DNA of 64,000 nucleotides from Siphonodentalium dalli. Lineage: Eukaryota > Mollusca > Scaphopoda > Gadilida > Siphonodentaliidae. This document shows, one piece after another, positions 26,601 to 38,600 of the stretch (within the stretch, counting starts at the first letter, position 1; the number at the start of each line of letters is the position of its first letter). The position numbers and the translations under genes were made by a program. Where the stretch lies: contig CP136061.1 in assembly GCA_032622095.1 (NCBI GenBank), positions 89,086,983-89,150,982 of the forward strand, given 5' to 3'. Below the pieces are notes generated by a model, which did no database searches, had not been told where the DNA came from, and saw only the letters and a program-made list of their open reading frames with translations.

Positions 26601-29600
26601 AAGCCATATTTCCGACTAAATCCTGAAAAGTTACCCATAATTCTGCTGTGGTTAAGAGGTCGATTAATTAGAGCATTACTGTATTTGGTTGTCATACATT
26701 TAGCCATTAAGGCTATTTCTCAATCAAACTCTATGCAGCGCCCTATATGTTATCACTGGGATAGATCACTGCTGGAAGGATGGTACTTCTATTTTTATGT
26801 ATCATCTATTTTTACATATCATCAGAACTATATTTAGTCAACTATTATCTTATTTTGACCACCAAAAGTTTGCAAAATGGTAATTCTTTCGGTATTGATA
26901 AGAACAATGTGAACAGAGCCAGACAGGGACCAGCCGAGAGGGAGATGTGGGCGAAGAAGTCTCCCTATTCTTGCTCACTTCGCCCTAATTTTGCAGGCGG
27001 GCGAAGTTTAAGTCGCCCTGAAATTTCCGAAGTTGACCGACGAAAATCGGCAAAATATTCATCCTAATTTACTGCCAACATTGATTGAACCCAGTTATCC
27101 ATTGACAGGGTCTTGTAACACACCATAATTCTTATTAACATCTGTAATAATCCGATGTGGGAGCATATTCACACCTGAGAGTTGATTGCAGACAGCCGTG
27201 AATACATCGTAAGGTGTCTACAGTGACTTGTGATTTTGAGATTATCACACCTAAAGATTACAACTCATACACCTTGCCATATGTCAGTTTATCACCCCCT
27301 TCAAGTTTGTATAAAGGCCAGACAACTTTGAAATCAAATTCAATGAGGGGTTAAGGGGAGGGAGGGGTTAAGGGGAGGACCATTCGGTCCTTCCGACAAT
27401 CCCGGGGCTGCCACCCCAAACCACCCACTATAATAATCAAATTCAATTGTGTAACATGTTAATTAATATCTGTACCCAGCTCAGGCACTTTTAATGAGTG
27501 AGAATATTCAAGATTTCGTTTCGTTTAGCAATTTTTTCGTATTCATAAGCATATTTTAATTTATTTAGTTTTTTGTATTCATTAGCGGTTGTAAAAATGC
27601 CGTTATTATATAAAATGCTACCATTCTCTCACAATTATATTTGGACATTATACATTGTTATTAGAGTGATGATTTGATCAAAATTATTCCATATTTGAAC
27701 CATTGTTTCATCATTTTAATTTAGATATTACATATCTCCTATTTTTGTTATATAGACGACTACTGCACTGATCGATTTCAATTTTGTAAAGCCGACTTCG
27801 CCCTATCGATTGCCCACTTCGCCTTATTTTTGTGACAGGGAGAAGTCACTTCGCCCTGAAAATCAGGTCTAGGCTGGTCCCTGGAGCCAGACAGACAATT
27901 TTAATCCTAAAACATAAGAACTTAGAACATGTAATAAATCCTTAAAAATGTCCTTGTGGCAGTGGTATCTCAGTGGAGCGATGGGAGATAACTCTACCTG
28001 TAGTTTGTTTCTCAATAACATAAATTTCTTGATTTCATTGAGGCACAAGCAGAATGAGGTCCCCAGAGGGTGAATTTTGGGATACTAGCCTCTTTGTGCG
28101 GTAGCATCAGTAAATACAACCTATGGAGACCTCATTCTGTAAATGTGAGACACACTATTTCTAGACTTGAACCCGTTAGTATGTCTTCTTACCAAGTTCA
28201 TTGAGGCTCTGTGCTGCTTTGGTTATCTCGCGAGCGCCTCCTAGCAGCTGACTGTGTAGACGCTTACTAAGGTACATAACTCTAATTACCCTCCTTAATA
28301 AATCACAGGTTTGCTACAAGATAGAAAGAATAATATTAGGAACACAGTGAACAACAGATTATCACATAAGTTGCAATACATATTCCTATCAGTAATCCAG
28401 TTATTAAAACTGAGTAGTAATATAGAGATACAGACCAGGCCTGAGGATATGGTGCCAGACATTTACAGAATGAGGTCCCCAGAGGGTGAATTTAGTGACA
28501 CTACCACACAGTGGGTTGGCATAACTAAATTCACCCTCTGGGGAACTCATTGTGCTTTGGAAAGTATCTTAACCCTTTGAACCCGTAACACCGATATTTA
28601 GGTGCAAACGAACCGTGACTATATCCCGTAACACCGATATTTCGGTGCAGCGACGACATGATTCGGTAGCAAATTTATATATAGTATAACGAGCGTCTGA
28701 CCCACTGATTTATATTTAAATTGCCCCAACATATGTCAGCGGCGCCCATGGTGCGTATGGAATGGTTGACCGCTAGTATCGGGTAGAAATATATGCGCAT
28801 GCGCACAGCATATAATCTACAAAAACATACGATATTTTAAGCGAACTGTGCCGCTATATTTACGGCATATAATTTCGTGTTCCCCGTGTGTGTACAGAAC
28901 AGACATAATTTAGACACACAATTTCAGTTTAAATTACCCTCGCGAATATTAACCAGTGTTCTGCTACATATGGGGAAGGGTCTATCGCATATGAAGTTGA
29001 TTTATTCGCGCATGCGCAGACTAGCGCAATGACAAATAAATGGTTTATAACGTACTTATACACGACATACCCACTAATATATATATTTAAATTGGCCTAT
29101 TGAAGTCAGCGCTGGAAAAGGTGTCTATACGGATTGGCTGCCCGCTAGAAACGGCTAGGAAAATATGCGCATGGGCGCAGGCTATAATTCATTATTTTAA
29201 ATGCGTTTCAGTGAAATGTGGCGCTGTATATGACATTTTGTTGCATGTTTCACATGCTAGTACAGTAGACACAATCTAGACAGCTTACTTGAACAATGGG
29301 GCCACGATATGCTACGGGAAATTACGTTGTTTCTGGTCTCTGTAATGTCAGTCTCTGTTGTGCCACATGCAGCAAAAAGTCTATCGCATATCAAGTTGAC
29401 TTACTCGCGCATGGTCAGGCATGTCTTAATTTCACATTAGGATATTGGTTGCATCGAAATGCAATTCGCTGATGTATAATTACAACGTTATAAGCTAGAA
29501 TTCGTTTATCCTGCAAATTTCAGGTAGTTGCCTAGTAACCGTTTCTAAGGCGAGATCGGGTGTCAAAGTATCCCGATCTTACAATGATCAGTGGTCCGTG

Positions 29601-32600
29601 CATGTATATATCATGCCTGCACAGTTTCAGGTAGGTGTCCCCTTTCAACATAACCAACACCATGCGACTAGAAACTGTCTAAATTAAGGCAAAACATACC
29701 ACTGAATGGTTAGTGCAATTATGTCATTCGATCAGTTGTGGTATTTGCTTAGCAACCGTTGCTACCCTTAAATGGGATATTTGGTTCACTATTGTGGTCG
29801 GGTATATCTCAAATTTCACGTTAGGGTAGTACCTGCATCAAAAAAACGCAATCACTGAGGTTGAATTACGACGCTATAAGCTATATTTACATTTTCCAGT
29901 CAATTCCGGGTAGTTGCCTAGCAACCGTTACCAAGGAGTTGCCGCGAGGCAAAGTCTCGCGATCTTATAATGATCGCTGATCCATGGGGGACAAACCTGT
30001 AAAGTTTCAGACCGGTGTCGCAATTTGAACATAATCAACACCATGCTACTAGACACTGTCTAATTTAAACGGACATACCACTGGGAGCCCCGGGTCAGGG
30101 TGTCGATCACTGTGGGGCGCCAGGGTTCAAAGGGTTAATTATCAAATTAAAAAGTTTTTTAGTTTCTTTAGAAACTTCTTTACAAAGATTTTTTTTTTTT
30201 TTAGTTTAGTTTTTCTTTATCCACAAATTGGCAGATGATACATTGCATAATCAAGGTGCCAATGGGTGCACATCACAATATTCACCATCTGGGAACTTAA
30301 ATCTGAGTCTAGGTCTCCCATAGCAGATGAGGCCATGCAGAATGAGGTCAACAGAGGATGAATTTGGTGATGCTAGCCCACCGTGCAGGGTAGTCACTAA
30401 ATTCACCCTCTGGGGACCTCATTCTGCAAATGTCCAGCACCATATTCTCAGGCCTGATACAGACTACCATATGATAAAATCACACATGTACCATATTTAA
30501 ATATTCTTTCCGTTTGTAGCACTCTACTTTTTGCTATAGAATCATACTACTAATATATAACATATATCCCTACATTGTGTAAATATAATAAAATTTCCCA
30601 TAATTTAAGCATGCACTTATTACATCTGGTAATGAAACTGTTAGTTCCCAGGAGTTTACTGAAGTGATAATATGTTTCCTAAAGTAATTACACAGTTTAC
30701 AGTCAAACTTATAAATCATGATTTTGTTTGTGGTTAGACAAATGTCTTTAAACTGTGTAATTATATTTGAAAACATAGATTATTCCATATAATTACAGCT
30801 CAGCAGAATATATCAATACAATAGTGCATTTTGAGTTGGATATATCGTTAAAAATTGGCCTCTTTATTGAGACGTTGCTGCGCAGTCGCATGTCGTCATG
30901 ACAAAATTCCTACGCCCAACTTTCACTTCGAAGTGAACAGCCCTAATGTAATTATCCTATTTAAATACATTTTCTCTTTCTAAGTGAATGGCAAAATACC
31001 TTAGAAAATTAAAGGGGGACTGTACACTAAATCCGATCATTTATGGTACCATCTCATATATACTCAACAGAATATATGCAACGATTGAATGAATTTGAGC
31101 CATGGATAAGTGCAAAATCACTCATGTGCTCGATGAATGATGTAAATATCATGGTAATTATAATGTAAATGAATTAATGACTCAAATAATAAATTCATTT
31201 ACATTATAATTACCATGTTTTTAACATCATTCAAAGAGCACATGACTGATTTTACACTCATCCACGGCTCAATTTCATTCATTTGTTGCATATATTCTGT
31301 TCAGTATATTGGAGGTGGTACCATAAATGATCAGATTTAGTGTACAGTCCCCCTTTAAGTGGGTGTAATTATTTGTGACCCACCTGTAAATGCCTCAGCT
31401 GTGTTGTCCTTGAGTGGATTTTACTGTAGGGCTCTGTAACTTTTGCTCTTATTCTTAAAAATAGAGTACAGAATGCATAAATCAGTTATGGTCTTTTGAA
31501 TGAGGTGACATCGAGCGAAAGTTAAACAATATCAACAACCATATATGGTTAGAAGCCTGAGTTTAGGGTGCCTGTCATTTGCAGAATGCATGCCCCAGAG
31601 GGTGAATTTAGTAATGCCACCAGCGGATAGCGCCACAAAATTCACCCTCTTGGAACCTCATTCTGCATGGCCTCATCTGCTATGGGAGACATAGACTCAG
31701 ATTGAAGTTCCCGAATGGTGAATATTGTGATGTACACCCATAATAACTCATTGCAAATGGATTTGATATTACATAACCATGCGTCTTCTGCACAATATGC
31801 ATGCATCTTATTTTCCTCATAAATACTGATGGATGTGTCTCATTGTATGCGATGCGTGGTGGTTTGTGGGTAACTCTTTATAATGTTCTTTCGAACTATC
31901 GTACTCGGCAAACTTCGTTGATCTCCATGTTGTACTGAAATATGCCATTTAAATTGTACATTTTGAACTCACTGACCTATGGCAGTATGCGAAATGGAGT
32001 CCTGTGAGGTTTGTCGAATCAGTTTGTCTGTAATTACCATGTGTCATTCAACTCCTGGAATCCCAGGGTCATGTTAGGTTTACATCTTTCTTACTGAGAT
32101 TATAATGAATTAAATAATTGGGTCGTCTATTTATAGATTATTGGTGACAGTGTTATCTGTATGTGCGTGCGATCTCTAGTATCGCGAAGATTCTCAGCAG
32201 CAGAGCGATGTTGTAGTACTCTGAGTCTATAGAAACCCTGGGAATGTAGTCAATGCACCTGAGAGAACAGATTCGATACAATTTGAATCAGGGCAGACAA
32301 TTTCGAATCGAATCGAATCAGACAAACGATTATGAATCGTATTGAATCAAATCGATTCACAGGGCCCTAATAGTACTGTAAGTCCAAGTGTAACATAAAC
32401 GGTTAATGTTGAACTTCCAATGTGTGAATAGCTCGACTCACCGGTCCATGGCGGCCAGTAATGATTGGATTCGGGTTTGCATCATCTGAAGAACACCTGA
32501 AGTGATAAAATAGATTAGGCATTTACTCAAGACTGTCTCTATTTTTTTAAATTTCAAAACCACACGCTAATCAATCGATCAGTTGAGTTATTTCGATAAA

Positions 32601-35600
32601 CATGGAGGCTGTTATCTATCGTTTGGGTAATTAACTGAAACATAATCCAGTTGCACTTTAGCACAATTATTTGTTATTATGTGCGTAATCGCAATTGAAT
32701 TGTGCCTCAGTGCAATTATCAATAAATGTGAAATTGACCTCCCGTGTATGCTGGATGTGTGCCTTGTGGTTCATGCTCCGTAATATTTACAAAACCAAAT
32801 TTTGGTGTTAAATAAAAATATCCTTTGAATAATTCTTTGAGTGACCATAAATGGAGTTTGTTCAAAGAGCATATTAATTAAGGATAAAACTTCAACACCT
32901 CCATGCCAATTGGAATAAAGGTAGGATTTTTATTAACCCTTTCATGACTGGAGCTTCCTGAATTTTGTGCCAATGCATTCTCTTATATATGCCAATCGAC
33001 CATAGGTCGCCTCGCATATATAAGAGAATGCATTGGCCTAACAAATTTTATTTTATTTTTTTATAATTGTTATTAAAAGAATGTAAGAAAAATTATAAGA
33101 AATGATAAAAATTGAAGAATGTAAAAAAAATTGTAAAAAAAAAATGTTAGGCTAATGCTTTCTTTTATATATGCGAGGCGACCTGTGCTCGACTTGCATG
33201 AATAAGAGAATGCTTGGCAGAGGGTCTTTAATGCTGTACCAGCACAGCTCCCGTCATGAAAGGATTAATACCAAATATGCACCAATAACGCAGACGTAAT
33301 AACAATTGGTGTTTACCTTCCAGAGTCTCCACCCCTGTTGCTTGTGATAAGAGATCTTCATGGTGATTTACAATCTGAAAAATACATTCATTGGTATACA
33401 GACAAGCCTTGAAATAGGGTGTCTGTCATTTGCAAAATGAGGTCCCCAGAGGGTGAATTTAGTGATGATACCCCGCATAGCGGGCTAGCATCACCAAATT
33501 CACCCTCTGGGGACCTCATTCTGCAAATGACAGACACCCTATTTCAAGGTTTGTATACAGAGCTACTGACAGACACCATAGGCTATGGAGGTTTCCATGA
33601 ACACTCACTAGTGGGAGGAGCTTATGGTTGCTGGGAGACAAGGCGCCTGCAGAAATAGTTTAATTAGTGTGCCTGTGCCTGGCTATAGGTTATAGTACAC
33701 CTGAGAACATATATTATTTTCGTCTTTAATTGTGGAAAATATGACAGGTGTCACACAAAATGAAAAGAGTGTATTAATCATCGATGAATTTCCAACATCA
33801 TTACACAAATCATTACATCATTACACAAATCATTACATCATTACACAAATCATTACATCATTACACAAATCAAAATTTGACACCAAATAAGTTGTTTTAA
33901 AATAGGCAATTTAACCCTTTACCCAACAGAACGGCCCTGTGCCAATGCATTCTCTTATATATGTGAGTCGACCATAGGTCGCCTCGCATATATAAGAGAA
34001 TGCATTGGCTTAACACATTAAAAATTATAAAATTGTTAAAGAATGTAAGAAAAAATGATAAAAAGTGTTAAAAAAATATTTTTTTTAGGCCAATGCATTC
34101 TCTTATATATGCGAGGCAACCTATGGTCGACTCGCATATATAAGAGAATGCATTGGCACAGGGCATAACTGTAACTATCACAATGTGGTCAAGGAGTCGG
34201 TTCCAATGATATCCATATTTGTATGGTTCTATTGAGACAGACCGAAGATATTTTAGGCTGTTGAAGCTTTATTTGGGCGTTTTTGGCCGGTTTGTTGGGT
34301 AAAGGGTTAACACTGAAAGTATGCCAGATATCAAAATTAGGGTGTCATGTGATACGTTGACATTACATTACGTTTTTGAGCATTACCAAGCCTACAATTA
34401 GTGTGTCTGTCATTTTCAGAATCAAGTCTCTAGCGGGTGGATTTAGTGAAGCTCTCCCGCATGGTGGGCCAGCATCACCAAATTCACCCTCTGGTAACCT
34501 CATTCTGCTCAGGCCTCAACTGCTATGGAAAACCTGATCATATTGAAGTTCCCCAGTTGAATTGTGTGATGTAACTGATGTTCACCCATTAGTCATTTCA
34601 ATTATGCATTTTATCTTCTGCAAATTAGGGGATATAGAAACTTCCCAGATGGGAAAAAGTTACTAAAAACAATGTTAACTTGAGACTATAGATACTTCCC
34701 AGAAGATGAGGCCTAAACAGAATGAGGTCCCCAGAGGGTGAATTTATTGATGCTAGCCCCATATCACAGTGTATAAACCGTACAAACATTAAATCGGAAG
34801 TTGTTTTCGAAAAGACGAAAAATGCTATTTTTAGAACGTAAATGTGACAGAAATATCACAACAACACCACAAAATCCAGGTTTCAGACAGACACACGGCT
34901 GCACCACATCTACTAACGTAATTATAAATTGTACATACACATTTGCCGATCGTAAGCGGGGGCCATTTGAGCGAAGGACTCTGTTTAATAGATAAAAACG
35001 GCCTTTGATCACTTCAGAAAATAATTTTCTCGCAAAAATTCCCTCTTCAAATGTCATTTTAACACATAACCAGCATCTGTCGGAAACCCCACTATATTGC
35101 AACGGAAAGGCCGTTATGTGTGCAACATATATCGACATGCCCTTGGCTCGAGTGTATTCACAATTTAAAAGTAGAGAGTATTTATTTGGACACCCCACTC
35201 GTCAGTCATTGTACGCCTAGTTGTGTACGACGACAATACTAGTTGCGATGTTATACAGGAATCGTACAGTAATGATATGTTCCTTTCGATCCACTTAAAC
35301 ATAACTATGACTTCGAAATGTCACGTCATTGAACTTATAGACTCTGCCTGAATAAAACAAGGTATTCCTATACTATTTAGTTACTTTTATTCGACTCCGC
35401 ATGTAACAAAGCTGTATTTGGGGGTTGAGGAAATATATTGTATTCTGTGATGAAATTGTGTATAGGTCAGGGGTGGGGTCTGCAATTGTTTTCCGAATAC
35501 TAGGCGGGGCGGTGGTTGGGTCTGCAGCCCTGCTTACACATTTTTCCTGGCCCTGTAATTTTGTTCCTAGAGTCATTTTTCTTCAAAATAATGGGACAGA

Positions 35601-38600
35601 AGGTTTTAAGAATGCTTCTATTATGTAATATGTATGCACTTAACCATTGGTAGGGGGTTTGAGTTCACCAGCAGTTAATAATGGGGAATGGCACCAAGGG
35701 GTAATAAAATGTCAGCTTGCTAAATGCTCAAGGATCTATCAATGCACATTGGCATGGAAAGGCTGATATTTAAATAGTTCTATTAAAAATCATTTATTCA
35801 ACCTGGTGTAAATGAAAGCATAACACAATAATAGATTCTTCAAATAAATGTAAACTCTTCAAGTAAAGGTACTCAATCCGATTCGATGGTTCCCATATCA
35901 TCAGATTCCAACAACAACATTTTTTTTTAAAATGCCGCGTCAGTTATAAGAATCCAGTAATTGCCCAAAACTAATGTTAATCAGTCAACTATAGTATAAA
36001 ATTGCCCAAAACATGTTATTGTCATCTATCTGACACAAAAAAGTCACTTGTTTTTAGAATTATCCATCTTCATCCGCAATTTGTTCAGATAAGTCTTCTC
36101 GTCGACTATTTACGGGGGCCACTTAAAATTTAAATAATATAATTCAGACATCGAGATGTGATCACTCTGAGCTTTGATGGGTCGGTTCCGCGACTCGAAT
36201 CAAATATCTTTTACCGCCGATGCCAAGGAAATAGTAATTTGCGCAGATTTGCGAGCGACATTTCGGATTGAGTAATTTTAACTCTTCAAATAAAAATAGA
36301 CTATTAAACAACTGTAATAAAATAAAACAAATGTGTTAAAACAAACTTTGACCGATTTCAACGTTATTCGGTATATGGGTCGAGGATCACCTATAGATGG
36401 GAGCTGTAAAATTTGAATGATTTTTTATGAAAAATATGGCCACTGGCAGCCATCTTGGATTTTACTCTTTGCATCACTAAATCCTTTAACACAAAATGCA
36501 GAGCTTATCCCTCATCCGATCATCACCAATCTGTATATGGATCTTCGTTCTGACCTCTCGGTGGGTGCCTTCGATTTTTTCCCAAATTTTGTAAAATAAA
36601 TGGCTGCCATTTTGGCCATCTTGGATTTTACTCTTTGTATGACCAAATCCTTTAGCACACCTTACAGGTCACATTTCTCACCCAATCGTCACCGAACTCC
36701 ATATGGATCTTCGACGTGGCCTCTAGATGGAAGCCTCCATTGTTCCGCAAAATTTGTTTAAAACAAACATGAGCACCTGAAGCTATATTGGATTTAAAAT
36801 GTCAATCCATCAGCATACCGTACAGCCCACATTTATTGGAGAATTGTTTTGAAACTTTACAGTGCTGTTGGTATATAAAAGTGGGAATGCTTCTATAATC
36901 ATGATACGGGACATTGATAAGAAAAGATAGATCAGGAAAACTGAGTAAAATTGTCATTTGAAGCAGTTTGGATGGGTTGGGTCACTATCCCAGATTCGGA
37001 AAACGGATGTGGAGCGGAACAGTGCCTTTCTCTTGTGATTGAAGGTTAATAATGACCATCGGGAGGCCGAGTATCTCTAATATGGAAACCTAATTCATGG
37101 GTTCGTCTTTTCACATAAATCCCATCATCACAACTTGGCGTACATATTTTTGGCAACTAGTGATCATCAACTTAAACAACTAGGCGTACATAGACTCAGA
37201 GGGGGGTGTCCAAATCAATACTATCTACGTTCAAATTGTGAATACACTCGAGCCAAGGGCATGTCCATATATGTTACACACGTAACGGCCTTTCCGTTGC
37301 AATATAGTGGGATTTCCGACAGATGTTGGATATGTGTTAAAATGACATTTGAAGAGGGAATTTTTGCGAGAAAATTATTTTCTGAAGTGATCAAAGGCCG
37401 TTTTGATCTATTAAACAGAGTCCTTCGCTCAAATGGCCCCCGCTTACGATCGGCAAATGTGTATGTACAATTTATAATTACGTTAGTAGATGTGGTGCAA
37501 CCGTGTGTCCGTCTGAAACCTGGATTTTGTGGTGTTGTTGTGATATTTCTGTCACATTTACGTTCTAAAAATAGCATTTTCCTTCTTTTCGAAAACAACT
37601 TCCATTTAATGTTTGTACGGTTTATACACTGTGTATGTCGGATAGCATCACTAAATTCACCCTCTAGGGACCTCTTTCTGCAAACTACACATTATTTGCA
37701 GGCTTGAGCATTGAGCACAAGCCTTGAAATAGGGTGTCTGTCATTTGCAGAATGAGGTCCCCAGAGGGTGAATTTAGTGATGCTAGCCCACTATGCGGGC
37801 TAGCATCACCAAATTTACCCTCTGGGAACCTCATTCTGCTTACAACTCAGCAGAATGAGGTCCCCAGAGTTTGAGCATTAATGCTAAGAAACCTGTGATA
37901 CTGTACAGAGAATACCCCATAAAGTGGTAAAAATATATAACAATTATATATATTTACACACTAAGTGTTGTCATCACTAAATCCAGCATTCTGATTGGTC
38001 GGCGCCCACGTGGCTAGTTGCAGTTATTTCTCGGTGAATGCGCAACGCCTAATAACACCAAGCTAATAACACCATCGATACGTCATTAGGTTTGGAAAGA
38101 CGAACGCATAGTGCTTTGGGCGCATTTTGACTCGCGCAGGATTGACTTAATACATCATCGGGTTTCAACATGAAGAGAAATTGTTCCTATTAACTTTTGC
38201 CAAGGGTGCTATCGGGTATTTTGGGCTGATCTTGTCACGATACACTTTTCGATTTAAATATATTTACAAAAGTGGCTTTTTCGCTAAATGTATATAAATA
38301 TAAGGATTAACTGTCATGTGGACTATTTTTATGGAGATGTAACGGTGAGGTAAGTGGACATAACTTGTATGTAAAACCCTTCGGGTTTTACACAAGTTAT
38401 GTCCACTTACCTCACCGTTACATCTCCATAAAAACAGTCCACATGACAGTTAATCCTTATATAACAATTATGGCAAAAGACTTGATACACATACTGGTGT
38501 GTAAACGAATGATACAACAGCCGGAACACTTTAAAATCTTCTTTAAATAAACATCACCTTTCATAGCAAAGTGTTTTCATAAGTGTTACCTGATGGAATG

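Noticed and set aside
30570-30776. Minus frame containing [10 protein letters not shown] as the COG5 segment with EPYNKI
   Set aside because: The resemblance is limited to NKI; the exon at 31384-31453 matches over its full length with correct phase.
31978-32027. A 50-bp stretch with acceptor- and donor-like borders as a COG5 exon
   Set aside because: The phase does not join exons 4 and 6 and the translation does not match; the true exon 5 is at 31384-31453.
34764-37707. Frames of 144 (minus) and 190 (plus) codons as protein genes
   Set aside because: They lie in the two arms of one inverted repeat, open frames exist on both strands of each arm, and no known family is recognised. Kept as a question in the findings only.
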